From: Triglochin maritima
Lineage: Eukaryota > Streptophyta > Magnoliopsida > Alismatales > Juncaginaceae
Assembly: GCA_963682175.1 (NCBI GenBank)
Contig: OY821784.1
Location: forward strand, 30,919,621-30,983,620
Direction of reading: 5' to 3'
Length of the DNA stretch: 64,000 nucleotides
Shown here: one piece after another, positions 22,511 to 33,157 of the stretch
How the letters are laid out: every line of letters begins with the position of its first letter
How positions within the stretch are numbered: the stretch's first letter is position 1
The notes under the pieces: model-generated
The model's database searches: none
The model's input: the letters and a program-made list of their open reading frames with translations, nothing else
Told to the model about the DNA's origin: nothing
Translations under genes and position numbers: made by a program

Positions 22511-24052
22511 TGATTGATCGTTTTATTTAAACCGCAAGTGCACGGCAGCGTTGAAGCAGTGGCAAATACGGGTCGTCCACTGGGAGGTGTGTCGACGATT
22601 GGTTTGTTCGAAGGCGAGAGGTAAAAAGAAGGAGAGAAAGGTTGGTTACACTAAACTACACTAAGATGCAAAAATGAAATGAAGATAAGCAATAAAACTA
22701 AGCCCCATAGGGGGTAGAGAAATAATGTGAATATGAAGATGTGTGTGTGTGCGTGTGTTCAATTAAGCTCCTCACAACATGTAGTGCATGAAATCATAAA
22801 ACTACATCCAACTTTGCCTCCACATGAATTAAGATAAGGCTACATCATTAAAACATACAAGACAATAATTGGAATGAAGCTAAATGAACTCAAGTATAAA
22901 GACTAGACCCTACTATGCCTCCACATGAATTAAGATAAGACTACATCATTAAAACATACAAGACATTAGCTAAGGTAAAGGCAACAAGAGCACATACACT
23001 ACAAATTGTGTTTTCAATATTAACTTCGTCCATATCCTAACCTTATCATTCCCCATAAAATAGGTCCACTAATCAAAGCATAAGCTCAGCTTCATTCAAG
23101 AGCATTAGCATATCAAAGATAAAAGTGAAAACCCATTAGGTTGTTATGGAAATCATATAAAGCTCAAAGGATAAAGATAACACACACTTAATACACTACA
23201 TGATTATATCACATATTTCTCCACCCGTCAAATGGGGATGGAACTACTCACTACTCATTACACTAACTATATTAACAAAAGAAAGTATAATACTGAAATG
23301 AAAGTTAACTAAGAATGCAAGAAGTATTAAAGAAATATAAAAGGAAATGAAAGACTAAACAAACATGCACAAATTAAAAGACAAGATTAAAAGAAACTAG
23401 AAGAATTATTTTATTAACAAATGACTCACATTGAAGGTAGCATTCTTCTCCACCTTGAGTTTTTGCTTCAAGGCTCACTCCTTAATAGAGAGAATGCCAC
23501 CAAGTAATGGGTAATTACAATGGAAGGTGAAGAGTTCTATTTATAACCATGGAAAAAGCTAATCGGGGACCATCCCCCGATGTGGGACTAAACCAATACC
23601 AAAAATAGCCTAAACGAACATTAATACAAGTCCAGGAGAAATTTGGGCGGATCCTGAGTAATATGGACCGCCAATTAGCGGTCCAAATACTTCGGATCGC
23701 GCTGGAATTTGTTGTGGGCTTTTCTTTCTGGTATTGTTGGTCTTTGATGCGGTTACTTGACTTGTTGGAGCTCCGACCCAAATCGAATTGGTAACATACT
23801 CCCCATGATGGTGTGGAGTATTCTGTTTGGCTCTTAGGTCCTTCTGTCTTACATTCAGGTCCTTCTCCCTTGCATCTTAGTCCCCAGATCTCACAATTCA
23901 GTCCTTTTTCCCAGCTTTCGGGTCCTTTTATGCTTCATCTCTTCAAACCTATTTATTCCTGAAAACTAAACATAAAACTCATAACATAACGTTGTTTAGG
24001 TGAAAGATAATGGATATAAGATACAAATATAAACATGAAATGATGCCAATCA
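22511..24052 (-). repeat. E2 3' LTR
   Basis: 1,542 bp, TGATTGATCG to TGCCAATCA on the plus strand. The promoter (TATAAATAG on the minus strand near 23548-23540) lies beside the ATCGGGGGA-type inverted repeat. A 20-bp palindrome-like GGACCGCCAATTAGCGGTCC lies at 23666-23685. A polypurine tract (AGGTGTGGGGGTATT on the minus strand) adjoins at 24053-24067. Confidence 0.9.
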
Positions 24053-24172
24053 AATACCCCCACACCTAACTTTTGCTAGTCCCGAGCAAAATAAAGAAAG
24101 TAAAAAGCATACAAAAAACAAGAAATCCTAACTCACTTTCGTAGGAATCACGGTTGCACTTAGCACGTGCAA

Positions 24173-25122
24173 TGATGGGCATCATTTCATGTTTATATTT
24201 GTATCTTATATCCATTATCTTTCACCTAAACAATGCTAGGTTACGAGTTTTATGTTTAGTTTTCAGGAATAAATAGGTTTGAAGAGAAGAGCCATGAAAG
24301 GACCCAAAAGCAGGAAAAAAGGACTTAATTGTGAGACCCAGGGACTGAGATGCAATGGAGAAGGACCTGATCGTAAGACCAAAGGACCTAAGAGCAAAAC
24401 AGAATACTCCACACCATCATGGGGAGTATTTTACCAATTCCATTCGGGTCGGAGCTCCAACAAGTCAAGTAACCGCATCAAAGACCAACAATACCAGAAA
24501 GAAAAGGCCACAACAAATTCCAACGCGATCCGAAGAGTTTGGACCGCCAATTGGCAATCTTGGACCGCTAATTGGCGGTCCATATTACTCAGGATCCGCC
24601 CAACTTTCTCCTGGACTTGTATTAATGTTCGTTTAGGCTATTTTTGGTATTGGTTTAGTCCCACATCGGGGGATTGTCCCCGATTAGCTTTTTCCATGCT
24701 TATAAATAGAACTCTTCACCTTCCATTGTAATTACCCATTGCTTGGTGGAATTCTCTCTACTAAGGAGTGAGCCTTGAAGCAAAAACTCAAGGTGGAGAA
24801 GAATGCTACCTTCAATGTGAGTCATTTGTTAATAAAATAATTCTTCTAGTTTCTTTTAATCTTGTCTTTTAATTTGTGCATGTTTGTTTAGTCTTTCCTT
24901 TCCTTTTCTGTTTCTTTAATGCTTCTTGCCTTCCTAGTTAACTTTCATTTCAGTATTATGCTTTCTTTTGCTAATATAGTTAGTGTAGTACATCCTTCTT
25001 CCTTTTCTTTACCTCTCGCCTTCGCACAAACCAATTGTCGACACACCTCCCAGTGGACGACCCGTATTTGCCACCGCTTCAACGCGGTCGTGCACTTGCG
25101 GTTTAAATAAAACGATCAATCA
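24173..25122 (+). repeat. E3 5' LTR (short form)
   Basis: 950 bp from TGATGGGCATC to CGATCAATCA. Contains a palindrome pair CCGCCAATTGGC / CCGCTAATTGGCGG at 24544 and 24565 (21-bp offset), an inverted repeat ATCGGGG...CCCCGAT at 24667-24686 and a TATA box. The about 600-bp internal deletion lies near 24987. Confidence 0.9.
24666..24710 (+). promoter_or_regulatory. E3 LTR promoter
   Basis: TTAGTCCCACATCG, then ATCGGGG and CCCCGAT arms separated by six bases, then TATAAATA at 24701-24708. Transcription would start about 30 bp downstream in the TTCACCTTCCATTG region. The same block is present in the LTRs at 28196 and 34911 and, reversed, at 22511 and 41003. Confidence 0.65.
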
Positions 25123-25128
25123 AGTTTT

Positions 25129-25146
25129 TGGCGCCGTTGCCGGGGA
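25129..25146 (+). promoter_or_regulatory. E3 primer-binding site (tRNA-Asp)
   Basis: TGGCGCCGTTGCCGGGGA, an exact complement to the 3' end of plant tRNA-Asp as used by Athila elements, six bases after the LTR end. Confidence 0.9.
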
Positions 25147-26264
25147 GGTGCTCTGTCCAGACGTTGGTTTGGACGATTCGAGGGGTTTTTAATTTTTTGT
25201 TTCCAGTTTTTCTTAGTCTCAGGGATCCTAGAACGCACGGGGAGGCTACTGGAAGAGTTGGAGCACCAACACTTCAAAAGGGACCGCCAATCAACGATCT
25301 GGGACCTCCAATTGGCGGCCTGGTGAGGTCTTCTTGCTTTATTTTTTCTTCTGGTGGTTTATTGCTTCACTTTTGTTATCTGGGAGCCCTATTTTGCATG
25401 CTGTGACTTCTAGTTTGCTCCCAGATCATTAATTTCAATCCCCATTAATCAACTTGGTCCTAAAATCCAAAGCAAAAGACTAGACGTTCTTACTTGTTTA
25501 GGTCACGCATCATGTATTGACTTAGGCATATAGTTGTCTTTTCTTTTAGCTTTATTTTCAATTGTTGAGCGCTGGCGTGAGGTACGCAAATTCCTACACT
25601 CATTCATGCATCTCGTATGCCCATGCATTAGTTAGTAGGAATTGCATCAGGACAAGAGTGAGAGAGCGTTTGATTGGAGCGATTGATTGCTAGATCTAGG
25701 ATCAAAACGCTACTAAGGAGGGGTTGTCCCATAAAAGATAAGGTGGGGGATTTCATCACCCTTTCCTTGGCCCCAAAAATCACTCTTAATAAAGCCTTAA
25801 CTAAAAGCAAGTAGACATTGGCCCTAGGATTGCGGGCGCACTAGGAGAGTAATCTAGTTGAGACCGTCATGACCTGATCGACGTTGCCTACCTTGTCGAT
25901 AGTAGGAGGTACTGGATCTCTGGATCTGGTATCACTTGCTGGGCATTGTGGTCCTCGTTGTAGGGAGGTGAGGCGTGTCGAGGCTAGTGACCTCGAAGTT
26001 AGGCGTCGTCTAGCCTAAGGACCCATTGCCTTACATTGTTTGAGCCGTGCTTGCTAGTTAGGCTTCTACCTGATCCCTTCACCCACGCTAGCTTTAGGGA
26101 TTCTTCCCTTCTCCTCTGAGTCATCTTCTTCTCACCTTCTTCTACGTTATAGTCTCCTCCCCTTTACACTCTCTGGTAGTGTTTTAGGGTCGAGTCGAGC
26201 ACTTTTTTTTGCGAGTTTAACCTCGTGGTGGTGAGAGTGGTCGACTCTAGAGTTCTCTGTTGTG
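25147..26264 (+). other. E3 leader, non-coding
   Basis: About 1.1 kb between primer site and gag ATG, closely repeated at 30757-31864 (E4) and, reversed, 38884-39998 (E2). It contains a palindrome pair near 25284-25320, a CTCTCT-poor T-rich part, and a conserved segment with CATGACCTGATCG and GGTACTGGATCTC. A 60-codon minus-strand frame at 25628-25810 recurs at 39335-39517 but only because the copies are recent. Likely holds packaging signals; inference. Confidence 0.5.
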
Positions 26265-27578
26265 ATGGATGATTACATGGGTGACCATCAATATCATTGT
26301 TGGGACCAGGACGATTCTCCCTGGTACTCCCGACCCATGCATCCTGGGGTGTCTCAGACTAACACCCTGTATGGTTGGGACAATCTTCATTGTGTGACTG
26401 AGCAATCTTCATATTGGGCTAGTATGAGAGAGGCACCGACTGCTAGACCACCATCTAGTTACGTCGGATCATATGTTGGTCATCAATTTGAGACATTACA
26501 AGAACCTTTGGCCTCTTTCATGCATGTGGTAGATGACATGGGTGCACTGGTGGCTCCAGTAGTCGTACCATGTGACTGTTGTGGGTTGAGTGGTCATGTT
26601 ATAGGGGAATGTCCTTATATTGCCCCTGAGTCATGTTATAGGGGAATGTCCCAGAATGGTCATTATGACCATTACGCATCCGCGTACAACCCGAGAGGGA
26701 TGGATTCGTGGGGAGACAATTCGTATACAAATTCTTATACATCATTTCCACCCCAGTATCCTCCTCCCGAATACCCAGAATTCTACCAACACCCCACTTC
26801 AAATCATTGGACTCATTCTCAGCCCATCAACACCCAACCCCAAAATTTCCCAAGCTCTTACTTGGACCGCAAACCTGATACCTTGAAACAAACTTTCCTT
26901 ACATTCATGGAAACCACTCAACAGTCCATACAAAATATGGCACTGCAAGTGAGTCAAATGTCGCAGCAATTACGTGAACGTGAGGAGAGTGACATTTCAT
27001 GTCAACATGAGGATTCTTCTTTTGATATCGAACCACCACCACATCCACAAATTCAAAACACAACCTTTCAAAGTCAAACTCCTAGTCAGTCTGAGGGACT
27101 TGGGGTTTCAATTCACAATCACTTAGTGGAGGATTCGATTCAAATTGAGAATAACTTGGACCAGCTTCTTTATGAGTCGGCACAGGATTGTGCCTTATCT
27201 TCTTGTCTCGTGGCCCTTGAGCCATATGATCTTATTGTTGTACCTCCTAAGGACTCACCTCTGGTGGAGCAAGAGCTCCCTAGTCCCCTCAATTTCAAAC
27301 AACCTAGTGAGAGTTTGCCTCTCACTATTGTTCCTGATCATCTTGGAAATGATGGAACATCAAACAACTACATTGCTCATGAGAGTATTAGGAGTTCCTT
27401 GGAGGATACCTTGGGTATGAGACCCACTGTTTGTTCGCCTGGTGTGTCAGACATGCCTAACGAGGTTCTTGACCTCGTTCCGACGCACCAGCCTGTTGGT
27501 CGGAGAGTTTGGATTGACGATCATAACTTCAGCAGCGCAATGGGAGAAACTCTTCTTCAGTTGCCCCTCATTTCCTAA
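26265..27578 (+). CDS. E3 gag-like protein, shortened by a stop codon
   Basis: ATG at 26265 (an in-frame GTG precedes it); 437 codons. N-terminal Trp/Tyr/Asp-rich segment (DDYMGDHQYHCWDQDD), one zinc knuckle CDCCGLSGHVIGEC at about residues 105-118, a Tyr/Pro/Asn-rich stretch resembling the Athila Gag C-terminal region (YASAYNPRGMDSWGDNSY), a Gln/Ser-rich predicted coil, and an acidic C-terminal part with RRVWIDDHNFSSAMGETL. Compared with E2 it ends early because CAA is TAA at 27576-27578; the old frame continues to about 27740. A segment near 26620-26650 repeats SCYRGMSQ-like sequence instead of the paralogues' EPEYEHTFSQ. No canonical capsid precedes the knuckle. Confidence 0.75.
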   Translation: MDDYMGDHQYHCWDQDDSPWYSRPMHPGVSQTNTLYGWDNLHCVTEQSSYWASMREAPTARPPSSYVGSYVGHQFETLQEPLASFMHVVDDMGALVAPVVVPCDCCGLSGHVIGECPYIAPESCYRGMSQNGHYDHYASAYNPRGMDSWGDNSYTNSYTSFPPQYPPPEYPEFYQHPTSNHWTHSQPINTQPQNFPSSYLDRKPDTLKQTFLTFMETTQQSIQNMALQVSQMSQQLREREESDISCQHEDSSFDIEPPPHPQIQNTTFQSQTPSQSEGLGVSIHNHLVEDSIQIENNLDQLLYESAQDCALSSCLVALEPYDLIVVPPKDSPLVEQELPSPLNFKQPSESLPLTIVPDHLGNDGTSNNYIAHESIRSSLEDTLGMRPTVCSPGVSDMPNEVLDLVPTHQPVGRRVWIDDHNFSSAMGETLLQLPLIS

Positions 27579-28195
27579 ACTCTTGAGAGGTTCAAGCTCT
27601 TTCAGTTTGATCCTTTGAATGAGACGCCTTTGCGTCCAATTCACGAACCTCTCATTTCATCTGGTGCTCTTTGTGAAGGGGACCCACACATGAGTATTCT
27701 GGCCCCGCGTGGTGTCATGTTCGCTTTTCAAGTGCATTGACCCACTCTTGAGGTTCCCATTTAATGTCTTTTCACAAATGAAGATGGGAACTTATGTTTG
27801 TACATAGTTATATATAAAAAGTACAATAAAAGACTCCTTCAGTAAGCATTGATTGTTGTGAGCCCCAACCCTTGTTTATTTGGGCTCCATTTCTTTCACG
27901 TATTTGCATCCTTTATTTAGCATCTCACAGGTTTTGAGCGAATTCGGGTTTGTGTCCATCAACATGACCTTGAACTTCCCTTTGTACTTCATGTTGGTGA
28001 GATCTCTCCTTTTTCATGCATAAATCCATGTAGTATCCTGCTCACATTCATTGAGGACAATGCATGAAGTAGGTGTGGGGGGGGGTGTTTTACGTGTGTA
28101 CATAGTCGAGTCGTTTCTTTTGATTTTGTTTTCTTTTGTTTGCATTTTTAGAGTCATGTTAGTGTGCTGCATTTAATATCGATATATCTGCTTGC
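27579..28195 (+). other. E3 3' non-coding part up to E4
   Basis: Old gag tail, then GAGGACAATGCATGAAG..AGGTGTGGGGG at about 28050-28087, a polypurine-type motif typical after the coding part of Athila elements. E4 enters after ATATATCTGCTTGC at 28195; the paralogue at 33772 continues through this point. Confidence 0.6.
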
Positions 28196-29749
28196 TGATT
28201 GACATCATTTCATGCTCATATTTGTATCTTATATCCATTATCTTACCCCTAAGCAATGCTACGTGACGAGTTTTATGTTTAGTTTTCAAGAATAAAGCGG
28301 TTTGAAGAGAAGAGCCATGAAAGGACCCAAAAGCAGGAAAAAGGACTTAATTGTGAGACCTAGGGACTGAGATGCAAGGGAGAAGGACATGATCGTAAGA
28401 CCGAAGGACCTAAGAGCAAAACAAGAAACTCCACACCATCATGAGGAGTATTTTGTCAATTCGATTCGGGTCGGAGCTCCACTAAACAAGTTAGATGCAT
28501 CCAAGACCAAGAAACACACCAAGGAAAGCCCACCAGAAGACCCAGACGGATCTAGGCTTTATAGGCCGCCAATTGGCGGTCTGGAACCGCCAATTGGCGG
28601 TCTGGATCATGCAAGATCCGCCCCAAATTTCTCCTGAACTTGTATTAATGTTCGTTTAGGCTAGTTTTGGTATTTGTTTAGTCCCACATCGGGAGATTTT
28701 CCCCGATTAGCTTTTTTGATGCTTATAAATAGAACTCTTCACCTTCCATTGTAATTACCCATTGCTTCGTGGCATTCTCTCTACTAAGGAGTGAGCCTTG
28801 AAGCAAAAACTCAAGGTGGAGAAGAATGCTACCTTCAATGTGAGTCATTTGTTAATAAAATAATTCTTCTAGTTTCTTTTAATCTTGTCTTTTAATTTGT
28901 GCATGTTTGTTTAGTCTTTCCTTTCCTTTTATGTTTCTTTAATACTTCTTGCCTTCTTAGTTAACTTTCATTTCAGTATTATGCTTTCTTTTGTTAATAT
29001 AGTTAGTGTAATGAGTAGTGAGTAGTTCCATCCCCATTTGGCGGGTGGAGAAATATGTGATATAATCATGTAGTGTATTAAGTGTGTGTTATCTTTATCC
29101 CTTGAGCTTTATACGATTTCCATAACCATCTAACGGGTTTTCACTTTTATCTTTGATATGCTAATGCTCTTGAATGAAGCTTAGCTTATGCTTTGATTAG
29201 TGGACCTATTTTATGGGGAATGATAAGGTTAGGATATGGATGAAGTTAATATTGGAAACACAATTGGTAGTGTATGTGCTATTGTTGCCTTTAACTTAGC
29301 TAATGTCTTGTATGTTTTAATGATGTAGTCTTATCTTAATTCATGTGGAGGCATAGTAGGGTCTAGTCTTTATACTTGAGTTCATTTAGCTGCATTCCAA
29401 TTATTGTCTTGTATGTTTAATGATGTAGTCTTATCTTAATTCATGTGGAGGCAAAGTTGGATGTAGTTTTATGATTTCATGTACTACATGTTGTGAGGAG
29501 CTTAATTGAACACACACACATCTTCATATTCACATTATTTCTCTACCCTCTATTGGGCTTAGTTTTATTGCTTATCTTCATTTCCTTTTTGCATCTTAGT
29601 GTAGTTTAGTGTAACCAACCTTTCTCTCCTTCTTTTTACCTCTCGCCTTCGAACAAACCAATCGTCGACACACCTCCCAGTGGACCACCCGTATTTGCCA
29701 CCGCTTCAACGCTGCCGTGCACTTGCGGTTTAAATAAAACGATCAATCA
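28196..29749 (+). repeat. E4 5' LTR, full size
   Basis: 1,554 bp, TGATTGACATC to CGATCAATCA. Contains two GCCAATTGGC palindromes at 28566 and 28587 (21-bp offset), TATAAAT at 28724-28730 and tandem GCCTCCACATGAATTAAG-type blocks (reversed) at about 29330-29460. Shares private variants with the LTR at 41003-42536, such as GTGGACCACCCGT and a CTATTGGGCTTAG block. Confidence 0.9.
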
Positions 29750-29778
29750 AGTTTGCTTCAAGGAGTGAGCCTTGAAGC
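29750..29778 (+). repeat. E4 tandem-LTR junction hairpin
   Basis: After the complete LTR come AGTTT, the first bases normally found between LTR and primer site, then a perfect inverted repeat: GCTTCAAGG (29755-29763), loop AGTGAG, CCTTGAAGC (29770-29778). The right arm and the loop are normal LTR sequence; the GCTTC of the left arm is not and looks copied from the right arm. The identical junction occurs reversed at 40974-41002. Confidence 0.85.
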
Positions 29779-30732
29779 AAAAACTCAAGGTGGAGAAGAA
29801 TGCTACCTTCAATGTGAGTCATTTGTTAATAAAATAATTCTTCTAGTTTCTTTTAATCTTTTCTTTTAATTTGTGCATGTTTGTTTAGTCTTTCCTTTCC
29901 TTTTATGTTTCTTTAATACTTCTTTCCTTCTTAGTTAACTTTCATTTCAGTATTATACTTTCTTTTGTTAATATAGTTAGTGTAATGAGTAGTGAGTAGT
30001 TTCATCCCCATTTGGGGGGTGGAGAAATATGTGATATAATCATGTAGTGTATTAAGTGTGTGTTATCTTTATCCCTTGAGCTTTATATGATTTCCATAAC
30101 CATCTAATGGGTTTTCACTCTTATCTTTGATATGCTAATGCTCTTGAATGAAGCTTAGCTTATGCTTTGATTAGTGGACCTATTTTATGGGGAATGATAA
30201 GGTTAGGATATGGATGAAGTTAATATTGGAAACACAATTTGTAGTGTATGTGCTCTTGTTGCCTTTACCTTAGCTAATGTCTTGTATGTTTTAATGATGT
30301 AGTGAAATCTTAATTCATGTAGAGGCATAGTAGGGTATAGTCTTTATACTTGAGTTCATGTAGCTTCATTCCAATTATTGTCTTGTATGTTTTAATGATG
30401 TAGTCTTATCTTAATTCATGTAGGAGCAAAGTTGGATGTAGTTTTATGATTTCATGCACTACATGTTGTGAGGAGCTTAATGAACACACACACACACACT
30501 TCTTTATGTTCACATTATTTCTCTACCCCCTTTGGGGCTTAGTTTATTGCTTATCTTCATTTCCTTTTTGCATTTTAGTGTAGTTTAGTGTAACCGACCC
30601 TTCTCTTCCCTTTCTTTACCTCTCGCCTTCGCACAAACCAAGTGTCGACACACCTCCCAGTGGACGACCCGTATTTGCCACCGCTTCAACGCGGCCGTGC
30701 ACTTGCGGTTAAATATAAAACGAGATCAATCA
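29760..30732 (+). repeat. E4 second, partial LTR
   Basis: LTR sequence from the AAGGAGTGAGCC position, which lies about 60-70 bases downstream of the predicted start of transcription, to the LTR end (CGAGATCAATCA). It therefore corresponds to most of R-U5 and lacks the promoter. It directly precedes the primer site. Confidence 0.85.
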
Positions 30733-30738
30733 AGTTTT

Positions 30739-30756
30739 TGGCGCCGTTGCCGGGGA
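30739..30756 (+). promoter_or_regulatory. E4 primer-binding site (tRNA-Asp)
   Basis: TGGCGCCGTTGCCGGGGA, exact, six bases after the end of the partial LTR. Confidence 0.9.
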
Positions 30757-31864
30757 GGTGCTCTGTCCAGACGTTGGTTTGGGCGATTCGAGGGGTTTTT
30801 AATTTTTTTATTTCCAGTGTTGTTTAGTTTCAGGGAACCTAAGGATCAAGGGGAGGCTACTGGAGAAGTTTGAGGACCAGAAGCTACAAAAAGACCGCCA
30901 ATCAGCGGTCTGGGACCGCCAATTGGCGGCCTGGTGAGCCTCAATTGTTTTCAAATTTGTTCCAGTTGTTATATTTTTCATGTTAGTTATCTGGGAGCAC
31001 AATTTTGCATGCTGTGACTTCTACTTTGCTCCCAGATTTAATTTCAATCCCCTTTTAATCAACTTGGACCATAAAACTCAAAGCAAAAGATTAGACTTCT
31101 TGCCATCTAGGTCATGCATCATTTGTAGACCTTGCATGCATTTGTCTTTCCTTTTCTTTACATTTTGTTGTTGATTGCTGGCGTGAGGTACGTGCACCCC
31201 AATCTCTCATTCATGCATGTTTCGATCATGCATTAGTTAGTAAGGTGCATCGGGACAAGAGTGAGAGAGCGTTTGATTGGAGCGATTGATTGCTAGATCT
31301 AGGATCAAATCGCTACTAAGGAGTGGTTGTCCCATAAAAGATAAGGTGGGGGATTTCATCACCCTTTCCTTGGCCCCAAAAATCACTCTTAATAAAGCCT
31401 TAACTAAAAGCAAGTAGACATTGGCCCTAAGGAATTCGGACGCACTAGGAGAGTAATCTAGTCGAGACCGTCATGACCTGATCGGCGTTGCCTACCTTGT
31501 CGATAGTAGGAGGTACTGGATCTCCGGATCTGGTATCACTTGCTGGGCATTGTGGTCCTCGTTGTAGGGAGGTGAGGTGTGTCGAGGCTAGTGACCTCGA
31601 AGTTATGCGTCGTCTAGCTTAAGGACCCATTGCCTTACATTGTTTGAGTCGTGCTTGCTAGTTAGGCTTCTTCCTGATCCCTCTACCTACGCTAGCTTTA
31701 GGGTTTCTTCCCTTCTCCTCTGAGTCATCTTCTTCTCACCTTCTTCTACGTTATAGTCTCCTCCCCTTTACACTCTCTGGTAGCGTTTTAGGGTCGAGTC
31801 GAGCACTTTTTGCGAGCTTAGTCTCGTGGTGGTGAGAGTGGTCGACTCGAGAGTTTTTCTTGAG
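30757..31864 (+). other. E4 leader, non-coding
   Basis: Repeats the E3 leader. Holds a clear palindrome pair ACCGCCAATCAGCGGT / ACCGCCAATTGGCGG (CCGCC at 30895 and 30916, 21-bp offset). No ORF of interest. Confidence 0.5.
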
Positions 31865-33157
31865 ATGGATGGTTACATGGGCGACCATCCATATCATTGT
31901 TGGGACCAGGACGATTCTCCCTGGTACTCCGGACCCATGCAACCTGGGGTGGCTCAGACGAACAACCCGTATGGTTGGGATAATCCTCATTGTGTGACTG
32001 AGCAATCTTCATATTGGGGTAACATGAGAGAGGCACCGACTGCTAGACCACCATCTAGTTACGTCGGATCATATGTTGGTCATCAAACTGAGACATTACA
32101 AGAACCTTTGGCCTCTTTCATGCATGTGGTAGATGACATGGGTGCACCGGTGGCTCCAGTAGTCGTACCGTGTCACTATTGTGGGTTGAGTGGTCATGAT
32201 TTCGGGGAATGTCCTTATGTTCCCCCAGAGCCTGAGTATGAGCACACATTTTCCCAAAATGCTCATTATGACCATTACGCATCTGCGTACAACCCGAGAG
32301 GGATGGATTCGTGGGGAGACAATTCATATTCAAATTCTTATACATCATTTCCACCCCAATATCCTCCTCCCGAATACCCAGAATTCTACCAACACCCCAC
32401 TTCAAATCATTGGACTCATTCTCAGGCCATCAACACCCAACCACAAAATTTCCCAAGATCTGACTTGGACCTCCTCGTTGACCGCATACAAAATCTGACA
32501 CTTCAAGTGAGTCAACTGACGCAACAATTAAGTGAGGATAGTAACCTTTCTTGTCAACTTGAGGATTTATCTTCTGAAATCGAACCACCACCACATCCAC
32601 AAATTCAAAGCACAACCTTTCAAAGTCAAACTCCTAGTCAGTCTGAGGGACTTGGGGTTTCAATTCACGATCACTTAGTGGAGGATTCGATTCAGACTGA
32701 GAATAGCTTGGACCAGTTCTATTATGAGTCGGCACAGGATTGTGCCTTACCTTTTTGTCCTGTGGCCCTTGAGCCACATGATCTTATTGTTGTACCTCCT
32801 AAGGACTCACCTTTGGTGGAGCAAGAGCTCCCTAGTACCCTTAATCTCATACGACCTGATGAGAGTTTGCCTCTCACTATTGTTCCTGATCATCTTGGAA
32901 ATGATGGAGCATCAAACAACTACATTGCTCATGAGGGTATTAGGAGTTCCTTGGAGGATACTTTGGGTATGAGACCCACTTCCTGTTCTCCTGGTGAGTT
33001 GGACATGCATAACGAGGTGCTTGACCTCGTTTCGACCCACCAGCCTGTTGGTTGGAGAGTTTGGATTGACGATCATAACTTCAGCAGCACAACGGGAGAA
33101 ACTCTTCCTCCGTTGCCCCTCATTTCCCAAACTCTTGAGAGGTTCAAGCTCTTTTAG
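31865..33157 (+). CDS. E4 gag-like protein, shortened by a stop codon
   Basis: ATG at 31865 (the ORF is open a little further upstream only from GTG). 430 codons. Same layout as the E3 and E2 proteins: Trp/Tyr/Asp-rich N-terminus, zinc knuckle CHYCGLSGHDFGEC, Tyr/Pro/Asn-rich stretch, short coiled segment (DRIQNLTLQVSQLTQQL), acidic C-terminal part with WRVWIDDHNFSSTTGETL. It lacks a block of about 40 residues present in E2 between the Tyr/Pro region and the coil. It ends early because CAG is TAG at 33155-33157; the old frame would go on to about 33291. Confidence 0.75.
   Translation: MDGYMGDHPYHCWDQDDSPWYSGPMQPGVAQTNNPYGWDNPHCVTEQSSYWGNMREAPTARPPSSYVGSYVGHQTETLQEPLASFMHVVDDMGAPVAPVVVPCHYCGLSGHDFGECPYVPPEPEYEHTFSQNAHYDHYASAYNPRGMDSWGDNSYSNSYTSFPPQYPPPEYPEFYQHPTSNHWTHSQAINTQPQNFPRSDLDLLVDRIQNLTLQVSQLTQQLSEDSNLSCQLEDLSSEIEPPPHPQIQSTTFQSQTPSQSEGLGVSIHDHLVEDSIQTENSLDQFYYESAQDCALPFCPVALEPHDLIVVPPKDSPLVEQELPSTLNLIRPDESLPLTIVPDHLGNDGASNNYIAHEGIRSSLEDTLGMRPTSCSPGELDMHNEVLDLVSTHQPVGWRVWIDDHNFSSTTGETLPPLPLISQTLERFKLF

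Noticed and set aside
25129..25146. tRNA-like match
   Set aside because: Only the 18-nt complement of a tRNA 3' end is present; these are primer-binding sites, not tRNA genes.
25628..25810. 60-codon minus-strand ORF, identical to one at 39335-39517
   Set aside because: It lies antisense in the leader of recently copied elements and overlaps no recognised family; identity reflects recent duplication.
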